Part shown: piece after piece, positions 11,761 to 19,815 of the stretch | How the letters are laid out: every line of letters starts with the position of its first letter | Position numbering within the stretch: position 1 is the first letter of the stretch | From: Bacillota bacterium | Lineage (GTDB): Bacteria; Bacillota; Bacilli; Alicyclobacillales; SLC66 | Reading direction: 5' to 3' | DNA: 33,035 nucleotides | NCBI GenBank assembly: GCA_021805735.1 | Contig: JAJZEE010000038.1 | Location: 1 to 33,035 of the forward strand | Notes under the pieces: generated by a model | Seen by the model: only the letters and a program-made list of their open reading frames with translations | Database searches by the model: none | Told to the model about the DNA's origin: nothing | Position numbers and translations under genes: made by a program

Positions 11761-12774
11761 TTACAGTCCGTGTCCGGCAATGAATGCGGTCAGATCGACC
11801 ACGCGATTCGAATAACCCCACTCATTGTCATACCAGGACACTACCTTGGTCATGCTGCCCTCAATCACCATCGTAGAAAGCGCGTCAACGATCGACGAGC
11901 GTGGATCGCCGTTGAAGTCACGAGAGACCAGCGGCTTATCCGTGTAACCGAGAAATCCCTTGAGCGGCCCCTCTTTGCTGGCTTCCAGCAAGGCGCCATT
12001 GATATCGTCGACAGTCACTTTCTCGGTCAATTCCGCCGTCAAATCGACCACCGACACATTGGGCGTTGGCACGCGCATGGAAAATCCGTTTAGTTTGCCT
12101 TTCAGTTCAGGCAACACGAGCGACACAGCCTTCGCGGCGCCGGTGGACGTTGGGATGATCGACAGATTTGCGGCGCGAGCGCGGCGCAGGTCCTTATGAG
12201 GCAGATCCAGGATCTGCTGATCATTCGTATACGAGTGCACCGTCGTCATCAGTCCGTGAATAATTCCAAACCGCTCATGCAGCACTTTGGCGATCGGAGC
12301 CAGACAGTTCGTTGTGCAGGATGCGTTGGAGATGACGTGGTGCGACGCGGGATCATATTTGTCGTGATTGACACCCATCACAATGGTGATGTCTTCGTTT
12401 GTCGCCGGCGCCGAAATAATCACTTTCTTGGCGCCGCCGCTTACGATGTGCGCCTGTGCCTTGGCCTTGTCGGTGAACAGCCCCGTAGACTCGACCACGA
12501 CGTCGATCCCGTTGTCCGCCCATTTGAGATTCGCCGGGTCGCGCTCCGAGAACACTTTGACACGATGACCGTCCACAACAAGATCCGGGCCGTCCGCTTC
12601 CACATCATGGGGGAAAATGCCGTGAACCGAGTCGTATTTGAGGAGCATAGCCAGTGTTTCAGCGTTCGTCAGATCATTGACAGCGACAATGTCTATATCG
12701 CGGCGCGCAAAAGCGGCCCGAAACACATTGCGTCCAATTCGTCCAAATCCATTGATCCCTACGCGTACAGTCAT
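11761..12774 (-). CDS. gap: Glyceraldehyde-3-phosphate dehydrogenase, glycolytic type
   Basis: The 337-aa enzyme oxidises glyceraldehyde 3-phosphate to 1,3-bisphosphoglycerate with NAD+. The Rossmann start is [12 protein letters not shown]. The adenine-binding segment [22 protein letters not shown] is as in glycolytic GapA, and the catalytic Cys153 is in [12 protein letters not shown]. The S-loop has [21 protein letters not shown], and the C-terminus ends with [16 protein letters not shown] 12774 has AAGGAG 11 nt upstream. It follows cggR with a 150-bp leader that contains two GCTACAACGT repeats. The operon position supports the glycolytic rather than the gluconeogenic isozyme. Confidence 0.98.
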   Translation of the reverse strand: MTVRVGINGFGRIGRNVFRAAFARRDIDIVAVNDLTNAETLAMLLKYDSVHGIFPHDVEADGPDLVVDGHRVKVFSERDPANLKWADNGIDVVVESTGLFTDKAKAQAHIVSGGAKKVIISAPATNEDITIVMGVNHDKYDPASHHVISNASCTTNCLAPIAKVLHERFGIIHGLMTTVHSYTNDQQILDLPHKDLRRARAANLSIIPTSTGAAKAVSLVLPELKGKLNGFSMRVPTPNVSVVDLTAELTEKVTVDDINGALLEASKEGPLKGFLGYTDKPLVSRDFNGDPRSSIVDALSTMVIEGSMTKVVSWYDNEWGYSNRVVDLTAFIAGHGL

Positions 12775-12847
12775 GTGTCGATCGACTCCTTGTATGGACA
12801 TATGCCAGTTCAGGGCGCACCCTCCAACTGGGTGGTTCTGTGACACT

Positions 12848-12881
12848 GCTACAACGTGGTTCCATTACAAAGCTACAACGT
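12848..12881 (-). repeat. Pair of 10-bp direct repeats in the cggR-gap intergenic leader
   Basis: GCTACAACGT occurs at 12848-12857 and again at 12872-12881, 24 bp start to start, in the untranslated stretch between cggR and gap. In Bacillus subtilis the cggR-gapA message is cleaved in this general region; whether these repeats mark a processing or regulatory site is inference. Confidence 0.6.
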
Positions 12882-12924
12882 CGCCGTAATCAGCGCAACT
12901 GGCCGTTGCGACCATCAACAGAAT

Positions 12925-13950
12925 TCACTTCTGACACTGCTCGATGATCGCTCGCGCCGCCCCCTCATCCGTGACCAGCGCGTCAATCTGATAGGCCAGC
13001 GCGACCGCGCGAATGGCCGCGCCCTTTGCGGCGCCTCCTGCCACTCCGATCACGGCCCGGATGCCAGAGAGGTCCTCCAGGCGCAACCCGACAGTGTTCA
13101 TGACGTGAACGATACAGCCCTGCGCGTCAAAATAATACCCAAACGCCTCCGCCACAGCTCCGCGCGACCGCAACAGCTCAATCGTAGCGTCATCGAGCCG
13201 CCGGCGGCGCGCCATGGTCAACGCGTCGCCGATACCGTGGATCACGATATCCGCACCCCTGATCCGCTGCACCATTTCTGACACGCTCGGTTCCTGCGAG
13301 AGTCGTTCCGCAGTTGCCTTGCTGAGCGATTCGGGCACGTGGAACATACGGTATGTACCGCCCAATTTGTCGGCGAGTTGCGAGGCTATGGTGTTGGCAA
13401 GCAGTTCGACGCGCTCGCCCAGACCTCCCCGCGCCGGCAGCACTTCAATCGCCTGTGGTTGCGCCGCGCGCGGCATCATGTCGGCTATCATAGCCATCGA
13501 TGATCCACCCGTGACCGCAACCGTGCAGGGCAGTCGCAGATGAGAGCGAAGCGTGTGAGCCGCCGCATGGCCGATATCGCGCATCACAATCTCATCTTCC
13601 GCGCTGTCGCCAGCCACGATCGTCACATGCTCAATGCCGAGCGCGCGCGCCAATACATGCTCCGTGTCATGACGACCATCCAGCGCGCGGATTACAGGAT
13701 CGAGTTCGGCGATCAGCGCTTCGCCCGCCTCGGTCACAGACATGCCGAGAGGCCCCACATCAATCAGTCCCTGCTCCTTGAACAGTTCGACATCCGCGCG
13801 TAAAATGCGTTCTGTCGTCCCGAGAACATGGGCGAGACTACGCCTGCCAATCGGTTGGTGCAGGTACACGCGCTGCAATACGCGGTACCGCGACCGGAGT
13901 TTGCCAGTCAATTCAGGCACCAGACGATGGCTTAACTGCAGCGAATTCAC
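12925..13950 (-). CDS. cggR: Central glycolytic genes regulator CggR
   Basis: The 341-aa SorC/DeoR-type repressor has an N-terminal winged helix (about residues 30-75, GRRSLAHVLGTTERILRADVE) and a C-terminal sugar-binding domain of the SorC family with VAVTGGSSMAMIADMM and VIGVAGGAAKGAAIRA. CggR proteins bind fructose-1,6-bisphosphate, which relieves repression of the operon. I chose GTG 13950 because GGAGG sits 8 nt upstream; a GTG at 13965 overlaps that site. It is the first gene of the glycolytic operon and lies immediately downstream of a matching operator at 14078-14115, so autoregulation is expected. Confidence 0.95.
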   Translation of the reverse strand: MNSLQLSHRLVPELTGKLRSRYRVLQRVYLHQPIGRRSLAHVLGTTERILRADVELFKEQGLIDVGPLGMSVTEAGEALIAELDPVIRALDGRHDTEHVLARALGIEHVTIVAGDSAEDEIVMRDIGHAAAHTLRSHLRLPCTVAVTGGSSMAMIADMMPRAAQPQAIEVLPARGGLGERVELLANTIASQLADKLGGTYRMFHVPESLSKATAERLSQEPSVSEMVQRIRGADIVIHGIGDALTMARRRRLDDATIELLRSRGAVAEAFGYYFDAQGCIVHVMNTVGLRLEDLSGIRAVIGVAGGAAKGAAIRAVALAYQIDALVTDEGAARAIIEQCQK

Positions 13951-14077
13951 ATCCTTCGCCTCCACTGCGGTACTGTAGACTTCACTGCCGCCTTGCGGCG
14001 CTAGAAACCGGGAAAAATATACGCGTGCGGCGACATTTCCGGATGCGCGCCCATGTTTCAGCGGCGCGAAGCCAACA

Positions 14078-14115
14078 GGGACTATTTGCGTCCCGCTATG
14101 TCAAAATGCGTCCCG
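14078..14115 (-). promoter_or_regulatory. CggR operator
   Basis: On the minus strand the sequence has the layout CGGGAC-N6-TGAC-N4-CGGGAC-N6-AGTCC. This is the tandem-repeat architecture and spacing known for the Bacillus subtilis CggR operator (CGGGAC-N6-TGTC-N4-CGGGAC-N6-TGTCC), with only small differences. It begins about 12 bp after the -10 box, so bound CggR would block transcription initiation or early elongation. Confidence 0.9.
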
Positions 14116-14126
14116 CTACACTATGT

Positions 14127-14155
14127 ACTATACCTTGACTTGCGGTTTTACTCAA
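14127..14155 (-). promoter_or_regulatory. Sigma-A promoter of the glycolytic operon
   Basis: The -35 TTGAGT (14150-14155) and -10 TATAGT (14127-14132) are separated by exactly 17 bp, directly upstream of the CggR operator and about 180 bp before cggR. Confidence 0.85.
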
Positions 14156-14158
14156 GAC

Positions 14159-14211
14159 GGCGTTTTCCCACGTGAACTCACAGCGCGTATGGACGCGCTT
14201 GGGAAAACGCC
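14159..14211 (-). terminator. 12-bp inverted repeat downstream of rpoN, possible terminator
   Basis: GGCGTTTTCCCA (14159-14170) pairs with TGGGAAAACGCC (14200-14211). A second nested stem AGCGCG/CGCGCT (14182-14199) lies in the loop. It follows the rpoN stop by 14 bp and ends just before the operon promoter. No strong T-tract follows, so a terminator role is only probable. Confidence 0.5.
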
Positions 14212-14225
14212 ATCGTCAGGGCGCC

Positions 14226-15566
14226 TCAATCCGCGAGTGCGCGGCGCAGCGACGATGAGGCAATCTTCATTTCTTCCCGATATTTGGCCACGGTGCGGCG
14301 CGATATCTGGATTCCTCTCGCCTGAAGCATGTTGGCGAGCGCCTGATCCGTCAGAGCCTCCTGGCTCTCCCCTTCGATCAAAGCCTTGATGGAAGCTTTG
14401 ACACTGGCCGATGACACTCCAGCGCCATCGCCCGCTTCGAGCCTCGATGAGAAAAAGTACCGCAGTTCAAAGACACCGCGAGGAGTCTGCACAAATTTCC
14501 CTGCCACCGCCCGACTCACTGTCGATTCGTGCAATCCCAGTTCATCTGCGATCATTTTCAACGTGAGCGGTTTCAAGCGCGTTGGACCGAAGTCGAAATA
14601 TTCCTGTTGGTAAGCCACGAGCGCCTCCACCACCCGATGGAGCGTTCTCCGACGCGCCTCAATGCTTCGCAACAGCGCTGTCGCGGACGATAAATTACGC
14701 AACAGATAGTCGCGGGTGTCACTTTCAGTTCCCCGTTCAGCACGGGCAAACGTCAGGTACGACTTGTACTCTTCATTCACACGGAGATGCGGGAATGCGA
14801 CGTCGTTGGCTGCCACGATATATCCGTCGCCCGTGCGCAGAATAGCCATATCGGGCACGATATAGGCAGCCCCGGATGCGCTATAGCGCAGACCTGGGTG
14901 CGGATCAAGGGATTGAATCAGGCTGAGCGCCTCATTCATGATCTCCTTCGAGCAACCGAGCCGCCCCATAAGTTGCGACCGCTTCCGACCGCACAGGGCC
15001 TTCCATTCCCCGGCCACCGTACGGATCGCTACATCGAGCACCGCAGCATCGACCGTTTGGGTGTATCCAGAACGCGCTGTCAATTGCAGGAGAAGACACT
15101 CACGCAAATCTCTCGCGCCGACGCCAAGTGGCTCAAAACTTTGCAATTCGCGCAACGCCAGCAGGACATCGGTCTTTCGAATCTGCAGATGTTCCGCTAT
15201 TTCTTCAACAGAAATCTCCAGATACCCACGCTCATCTAAACAGTCGATCAAATAGCGTACAAGTTTTCGCTGCGGTTGACACAGATCGCTGAATCGCAAT
15301 TGTTCCTGCAGAGTTAAAACCAGCGTGTCATGCTGCGCCACGGCGAGCGCGGCCACATCGCCGATACGGCCGACGCCGCGAAAGCGCGCCCGATCCTGAC
15401 GCTCTCTATGCACCCAATCGAGCATCGGATTTTCGGTAACCGCCTGTTCTGCGTAATCCCATAGCTCAGATGTCGACATTTGGAGGACAGCGATGGCCTG
15501 TTGCAGAGTTTGAGTCATCGCAAGACGCTGCACTTGCTGCTGGACGAGACTGTACGCTTGCTGCAT
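14226..15566 (-). CDS. rpoN: RNA polymerase sigma-54 factor
   Basis: The 446-aa protein has the three sigma-54 regions. The N-terminal activator-interacting region is Gln- and Leu-rich (LVQQQVQRLAMTQTLQQAI, then STSELWDYAEQAVTENP). The core-binding domain is in the middle. The C-terminal DNA-binding domain has the helix-turn-helix IADELGLHESTVSRAVAGKFVQT and ends with the RpoN box ISRRTVAKYREEM, which contacts the -24 element. ATG 15566 has GGAGGG 7 nt upstream. Transcription by this factor needs an AAA+ activator; none is seen in this window. Placement next to the cggR operon is also seen in other Bacilli (general knowledge). It is divergent from comER. Confidence 0.96.
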   Translation of the reverse strand: MQQAYSLVQQQVQRLAMTQTLQQAIAVLQMSTSELWDYAEQAVTENPMLDWVHRERQDRARFRGVGRIGDVAALAVAQHDTLVLTLQEQLRFSDLCQPQRKLVRYLIDCLDERGYLEISVEEIAEHLQIRKTDVLLALRELQSFEPLGVGARDLRECLLLQLTARSGYTQTVDAAVLDVAIRTVAGEWKALCGRKRSQLMGRLGCSKEIMNEALSLIQSLDPHPGLRYSASGAAYIVPDMAILRTGDGYIVAANDVAFPHLRVNEEYKSYLTFARAERGTESDTRDYLLRNLSSATALLRSIEARRRTLHRVVEALVAYQQEYFDFGPTRLKPLTLKMIADELGLHESTVSRAVAGKFVQTPRGVFELRYFFSSRLEAGDGAGVSSASVKASIKALIEGESQEALTDQALANMLQARGIQISRRTVAKYREEMKIASSSLRRALAD

Positions 15567-15660
15567 CGCTACACCCTCCGAAGGTTCCTGTCCTGTCGGC
15601 ATCGCATGAGCAAGAATCGGTGATACAAGCAAGATTCATGCCGCCGATTACCATATCACC

Positions 15661-15689
15661 ATTATATTTCGCTGCCCGTTGAAAAACTC
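15661..15689 (-). promoter_or_regulatory. Possible rpoN promoter
   Basis: A perfect -10 TATAAT is read on the minus strand at 15661-15666, about 95 bp upstream of the rpoN start. The -35 at 17-bp spacing (GAGTTT) is weak. Confidence 0.4.
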
Positions 15690-15790
15690 CTGCCTATTTG
15701 TAATCAACCAAATGTTGTACGGGTGTAAAGTGGAACTCCCCTGCATAACAATGATACAAAACCAATCGCCCCGGAAGGGAGGAACACACC

Positions 15791-16591
15791 GTGCGCATCG
15801 GGATTATTGGCGTCGGCCAAATGGGCGGCATGCTGACGACAGCGTTCACGGAGGCTGGACACTCTGACCTGTCCATCGCCAATCGAACACGCGCCAAGGC
15901 GGATCGCCTGCAAGCAGCGTTGCCAGGGGCCGTTACCGTGTGCGATACCCCATTGGTCGTTGCAGAACGCTCCGACCTCCTGTTTGTCTGCACAAAATCC
16001 ACCGACCTGATTCCCGTGATTGAGCAGATGAAACCGGCAATCGATGCACGCCACACCATCGTGTCGATTAACAGTAATATCAGTTTGGGTGAACTCCAAA
16101 CTCTGGCGACCTGCAACATTGCGAAAGTCATCCCGAGTGTCACCCAGTATGCACGCGCAGGCATACTGCTGACCATGTTTGGCGAGCGCATGGAGGATGC
16201 TGACCGGGAGTCGTTGCGACATGTGTTACAGACCATAGGCACCCCTTGGGAAATCGCCGAAGCGGACACTCGCATCTATTCTGATCTGAGCAGTTGTGGA
16301 CCAGCCTTTCTGTCCGACTGGCTCAATAACATGGCCCTGGCCGCAAGTGAACGCGGCATTTCCTATGACACAGCAGCGCAGTTGCTCGGACACATGGTGC
16401 TCGGGGTGGGAAAACTCCTCATCGAACGGGGAATCGGCTTCGCCGATATCATAGACACTGTGGCAGTTCCAAACGGAGTAACATCGGCCGGCCTTCGCGT
16501 TTTGAAGGAATGCGACCAGGAAATATTCAGAAAACTATTTGCGGCAACCGCAGACCGTCAGCGGGAAATCACTCAGTACGGCCACTCCTAG
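15791..16591 (+). CDS. comER: ComER-like protein of the pyrroline-5-carboxylate reductase family
   Basis: The 266-aa protein opens with the Rossmann dinucleotide-binding motif RIGIIGVGQMGGML and continues with IANRTRAKADRL and a central TDLIPVIEQMKPAI...VSINSNIS segment as in ProC-type proteins. The second half carries the helical dimerisation domain (DLSSCGPAFLSDWLNNM). It matches Bacillus ComER, which is encoded near the comE operon and affects sporulation and biofilm formation, more than true ProC. The start is GTG 15791 with GGGAGGA about 9 nt upstream. It is divergent from rpoN and no comEA is adjacent here. A role in proline synthesis cannot be excluded. Confidence 0.75.
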   Translation: MRIGIIGVGQMGGMLTTAFTEAGHSDLSIANRTRAKADRLQAALPGAVTVCDTPLVVAERSDLLFVCTKSTDLIPVIEQMKPAIDARHTIVSINSNISLGELQTLATCNIAKVIPSVTQYARAGILLTMFGERMEDADRESLRHVLQTIGTPWEIAEADTRIYSDLSSCGPAFLSDWLNNMALAASERGISYDTAAQLLGHMVLGVGKLLIERGIGFADIIDTVAVPNGVTSAGLRVLKECDQEIFRKLFAATADRQREITQYGHS

Positions 16592-16629
16592 CCTACTGCT
16601 GGCGACTCACGACACGACACCTATTCGCC

Positions 16630-16669
16630 ATATCCCTATACCCCAATATCCCCATATCCCAATATCCCA
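16630..16669. repeat. Five in-register 8-bp tandem repeats (ATATCCCN); G-quadruplex motif on minus strand
   Basis: The units are ATATCCCT, ATACCCCA, ATATCCCC, ATATCCCA and ATATCCCA. On the minus strand this gives five runs of three or four G separated by 4-5 nt loops, fitting the G3-N1-7 pattern. It lies between the convergent stops of comER and the L,D-transpeptidase. Confidence 0.85.
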
Positions 16670-16709
16670 CACCCAGGATCTGCATCCTGCAGCTTGTAGC
16701 TTGCACTCG

Positions 16710-17537
16710 TCAGGACGGGGTTCCACTGGCGTACGCCACTTGATTGGCGACCCTGGAGGCGCGTTCGGCCAACAACTGATCCGCGCTGGGATGATACAGC
16801 GTGCGGTTCAACAACCGTACCGGAGCCTGCTCAACCAACACAGGCGTGTGGTACGGGATATGCGTGAACACCCACCGCGCATCCGGAATCGTAAGGTGCA
16901 AACAGCCCTCCGACGCCTTGTGCCCGAGTTTTGCCGCAATCGGCAACAACAGTTGTCTCTGCTCGTTCATGGGAACGCTGTGAAACAGGAAGATGCCATG
17001 CCCCAGCCACGACACCCAGTAGAGCGCGCCCATCTGATATTGCTGCGCGTAAAACCACTGGCCGCGTTCCCCCTGAATGCGAAATATCCCCAAAGGCGTG
17101 CTGTTATCCGGTTTCGTATCGATGCCCGATGATGTCACCATCGTATAGAGCAGCCGTTTACCGTTGAAAATATACACCAATTGCTGCGCTATGCTCACAT
17201 CAATCCACACGTGATCTTGAGGTGTCAGAACCGGATACGGGCCGTTCGACGGCTTAAAGGGATCATATCGCATGTATACGCCGTCGATCGTTACCGGATC
17301 GATGGGAGGAGCGTTATCAGTCGTTACCACTGGAGCCCGCCGCTTCACGACGGAGCTTTTCATGACCGCCGTCTCGTCTTTGACGCTCCCCTTCACCAAC
17401 GCGGTTCCCCCCGTCAGCCCAGTCATTACGCCCCGAACCAGTCTCTCGCCGCCGGCCACCGCAGATCGCTGATGCGTCAACACCATACCCACTGCCGCAA
17501 CCAGCGCGATCACTCCGATAACCTTCCTGAGCCGCAT
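16710..17537 (-). CDS. L,D-transpeptidase (YkuD domain), membrane-anchored or secreted
   Basis: The 275-aa protein has an N-terminal hydrophobic helix (about residues 5-21) serving as signal or anchor, a low-complexity linker to about residue 100, and a YkuD domain from about 108 to 240. The catalytic motif is HKASEGCLHL with nucleophile Cys212 and His206; the upstream conserved His186 is in FLFHSVP. STPLGIFRI is typical of the fold. Such enzymes make 3-3 peptidoglycan cross-links or attach proteins to the wall, and spore formers use several. ATG 17537 has GAGAGG 7 nt upstream. It is transcribed towards comER, and the G-rich repeat lies just past its stop. Confidence 0.9.
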   Translation of the reverse strand: MRLRKVIGVIALVAAVGMVLTHQRSAVAGGERLVRGVMTGLTGGTALVKGSVKDETAVMKSSVVKRRAPVVTTDNAPPIDPVTIDGVYMRYDPFKPSNGPYPVLTPQDHVWIDVSIAQQLVYIFNGKRLLYTMVTSSGIDTKPDNSTPLGIFRIQGERGQWFYAQQYQMGALYWVSWLGHGIFLFHSVPMNEQRQLLLPIAAKLGHKASEGCLHLTIPDARWVFTHIPYHTPVLVEQAPVRLLNRTLYHPSADQLLAERASRVANQVAYASGTPS

Positions 17538-17742
17538 CAAACATCCTCTCCATTCCACCGCCGGAACAACCGCATAAGAGCACGGTAGCACGATGAATGG
17601 CCATGCACAAGGTCAGATCACTGGTAATTTTTATCATTTCGGCAACGTTGTATGAACAATGGCAGGGCGTGCGACTATCCGCTGAAAGAGCATACAGGGC
17701 AAGGCGAGTCGTGGGAGGAAGACCGAAAGACCGAACGCGACA

Positions 17743-17771
17743 TTGCACTTGCTCGGTGCTGCGTGTATAAT
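17743..17771 (+). promoter_or_regulatory. Promoter of tRNA-Arg
   Basis: -35 TTGCAC (17743-17748) and a perfect -10 TATAAT (17766-17771) are separated by 17 bp. The -10 ends 15 bp before the tRNA. Confidence 0.85.
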
Positions 17772-17786
17772 ATCTAAGTCTCACAT

Positions 17787-17861
17787 GCGCCCGTGGTCCA
17801 ATGGATAGGACGTAGGCCTCCGGAGCCTGAGGTAGGGGTTCGATTCCCTTCGGGCGCACCA
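17787..17861 (+). tRNA. tRNA-Arg, anticodon CCG
   Basis: The 7-bp acceptor stem GCGCCCG/CGGGCGC closes perfectly. The anticodon arm is TAGGC-CTCCGGA-GCCTG, giving anticodon CCG, which reads the Arg codon CGG. The T-arm contains GGTTCGATTCC. The CCA end is encoded (17859-17861). It stands alone with its own promoter and terminator. Confidence 0.97.
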
Positions 17862-17877
17862 CATATTCATAATCGGT

Positions 17878-17909
17878 CTCGAATGAATCGCCCATGTTCG
17901 AGTTTTTTT
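17878..17909 (+). terminator. Intrinsic terminator after tRNA-Arg
   Basis: The stem CTCGAA (17878-17883) with TTCGAG (17897-17902) is followed at once by seven T (17903-17909). The loop is 13 nt and the stem short, but the T-tract is good. Confidence 0.7.
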
Positions 17910-17940
17910 GTATTTTTAACGGGGCCGACTCTGTACTTCA

Positions 17941-17949
17941 TGCTATAAT
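17941..17949 (+). promoter_or_regulatory. Possible extended -10 promoter
   Basis: TG-C-TATAAT is a perfect extended -10 element. No clear -35 is seen. It would transcribe towards the small frame at 17995 and hicB. Confidence 0.45.
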
Positions 17950-17994
17950 AATGAGTGTCATCCGTTTCATGTGGCAACAGGAGTTGATCGATCT

Positions 17995-18135
17995 TTGCAA
18001 GGAGATACTAACAAGGAAATCAAGCCATCAAAACAGGCTAATTCTTCGCATGCTAGTCCTGCTGTCATCGACAGGCTTCCTGAACCGCGTCTGCAACAAA
18101 CAGAAATTCCAAAGAACTTTATTCTTGTAATTTAG
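17995..18135 (+). CDS. Possible small ORF or remnant
   Basis: A 46-codon frame starts at TTG 17995 with AGGAG 11 nt upstream and an extended -10 promoter about 45 bp upstream. The peptide begins hydrophilic and contains SPAVIDRLPEPRL, which faintly recalls the N-terminus of Rex-type redox regulators before losing any likeness. It may be a decayed gene start or nothing. A competing frame at 17894-18130 has no ribosome-binding site. Confidence 0.2.
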   Translation: MQGDTNKEIKPSKQANSSHASPAVIDRLPEPRLQQTEIPKNFILVI

Positions 18136-18230
18136 GAAGAAGAGCACTCACTGATACGCTGAAGCACTTCATCATCATGGTACGGTGCCGTGGATGCCGC
18201 GAAGACCGATTGACTGCGAGGGGTGCGCCT

Positions 18231-18443
18231 ATGAAAAGCTTCATGGCATTTGTCCAGTGGGATGCGGATAGCCAATTGTATATTGGACTTGTGCCGGGAA
18301 TCCCGGGCGCTCATTCCCAAGGCGTTTCATTAGATGAACTTCAAGCAAATCTCCAGGAAGTAGTAGCGTTATGCCTGGAAGAAGTGCCCCAAGATGAACT
18401 TCCTCAATTCGTTGGAATTCAGCAAATCAACGTAAATATATGA
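18231..18443 (+). CDS. hicB: HicB-family antitoxin, short form
   Basis: The 70-aa protein has the HicB partial RNase-H-like fold: an opening strand FMAFVQWDADSQLYIGLVPGIPGAHSQG, then the conserved SLDELQANLQEVVALCLEE helix. It lacks the C-terminal DNA-binding domain of longer HicB proteins, which is common in the hicB-first arrangement. It neutralises the HicA mRNA interferase by binding it. ATG 18231 has GAGGGG 7 nt upstream; a longer frame from 18177 has no such site. The stop overlaps the hicA start (ATGA). A near-identical second copy lies at 32029-32241. Confidence 0.93.
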   Translation: MKSFMAFVQWDADSQLYIGLVPGIPGAHSQGVSLDELQANLQEVVALCLEEVPQDELPQFVGIQQINVNI

Positions 18444-18667
18444 CTCGACTTCCGGCCCTTTCCGCAAAACAACTGAATCACGTATTGCTTACGCTGGGAT
18501 TTCGCGTAACCAGACAACGTGGCAGCCACGTGTTCTACAGGCACAGCGATGGAAGAACGACTACAGTTCCACACCATGCAGGAAGAGATATAGCCCGGCC
18601 ATTGCTCCATGAGATACTAAGAGAAATCGATCTTTCTCTAGAGGAACTCATTCGCTTGCTAGAATAA
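18440..18667 (+). CDS. hicA: HicA-family mRNA interferase toxin
   Basis: The 75-aa protein has the double-stranded-RNA-binding-like HicA fold. LSAKQLNHVLLTLGFRVTRQRGSHVFYRH contains the catalytic His30 in the GSHV motif, followed by TTTVPHHAGRDIARPLLHEILREIDLSLEELIRLL. Family members cleave mRNA and tmRNA and cause growth arrest or persistence. The start overlaps the hicB stop by four bases, so the pair is coupled. All key residues are present, so this copy should be active; the second copy at 32238 is broken. Confidence 0.93.
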   Translation: MTRLPALSAKQLNHVLLTLGFRVTRQRGSHVFYRHSDGRTTTVPHHAGRDIARPLLHEILREIDLSLEELIRLLE

Positions 18668-18740
18668 AAGGTACCCGGACTTCGAGGGACAAGCACCTTC
18701 CCTCTACACACATACGCACACAATACGAGGAGGTATTTTT

Positions 18741-19658
18741 ATGACTGCGAACGGTTTTACATCGCCTTTTTTCACGCTCGTGCGTCTGGGGTCAAATGTA
18801 TTTGCGGCGATAGCGAACCGCGGAACCGGTGCTCTGGGCAATGCGGGGATTATTGATCTTGGTGGCCAAACCATCGTGTTCGATACATTTCTCTCACCAG
18901 CGGCGGCAAGGGACTTGAGGCGGGCAGCGCAGACTGTTACTGGCGGCGATGTAACGCATGTCGTAAACAGTCATTGGCACGGTGATCACATCAACGGCAA
19001 TACAGTTTTTTCTGACGCGATGATCGTTAGCACTTCAGGAACTCGTGAACGGATGTTAGAGGTTAGTCGCTCGTCAGATGTGGAACAGACTATTCAGGGA
19101 CTTTTGTCATACCTCAAGAAGCGGCAACAGGAGCACGATGAATTGCCCCCAGGTAAGCATCGCGATGCTGTGGAAGCAGACATCGGAGACAGGCGGTCGT
19201 TGCTTGACAGTATTCGCGAAGTCCGTAACATCCTTCCAAACGTCACGTTTACCGATCAACTTGGTCTTTATGGTTCTTCTCGCAGTGCGGTTCTTCATAC
19301 ATTTGGCGGCGCGCATACTCACAGTGATGCATTTTTATGGGTGCCTGAAGAGCAAGTGTTGTTCTGTGGGGATATTTTTGTAAATCGTACACATCCGTGG
19401 GTTGGGCACGGACATATCGATAACTGGATAAGAACCATCGATCGGATAAGCGAATTCGATGTCGTTCAGCTGGTGCCGGGACACGGCGACGTAGGGAATA
19501 AAGATGATCTTTATGCGCATCGCGAATATCTTGTGCATCTATTATCGCTCATAGACGAGGTTGACAAGCAGGATATAACGATTCCCGAACAATATGCAGA
19601 TTGGAGTGCAGCGCATATGTTCTACCGCAATATCGATGCGTTGCGATCTCGAAAATAA
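18741..19658 (+). CDS. Metallo-beta-lactamase-fold hydrolase
   Basis: The 305-aa protein has the metal-binding motif NSHWHGDHINGN (His78, His80, Asp82, His83), a later His in FGGAHTHSDAF, the bridging Asp in VLFCGDIFVN and the C-terminal His in VPGHGD. These fit the MBL superfamily, close to cyclase/hydrolase members that cleave lactones, thioesters or similar substrates. A helical insertion at about residues 110-155 (LLSYLKKRQQEHDEL...) may form a substrate lid. ATG 18741 has GAGGAGG about 7 nt upstream. It is the last plus-strand gene before the catabolic operon, which converges on it. The substrate is unknown. Confidence 0.85.
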   Translation: MTANGFTSPFFTLVRLGSNVFAAIANRGTGALGNAGIIDLGGQTIVFDTFLSPAAARDLRRAAQTVTGGDVTHVVNSHWHGDHINGNTVFSDAMIVSTSGTRERMLEVSRSSDVEQTIQGLLSYLKKRQQEHDELPPGKHRDAVEADIGDRRSLLDSIREVRNILPNVTFTDQLGLYGSSRSAVLHTFGGAHTHSDAFLWVPEEQVLFCGDIFVNRTHPWVGHGHIDNWIRTIDRISEFDVVQLVPGHGDVGNKDDLYAHREYLVHLLSLIDEVDKQDITIPEQYADWSAAHMFYRNIDALRSRK

Positions 19659-19815
19659 CTTGTTAACTTTCATTGCGTATGTCTTCTCCTATTAAGAGAC
19701 TGTCCTTGCCGATTCGTCGTATAGAGCTGACCAACTGCGCCGCATCTCCCGTCAGTGGCATGCATCCTGTGTTTCCGGAGACATGAGTTCATGGCAGAGC
19801 CTGAGCCTAAATAGC

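Noticed and set aside
16630-16669. Tandem repeats as a CRISPR array
   Set aside because: The units are 8 bp, contiguous and without spacers; no cas genes are in the window.
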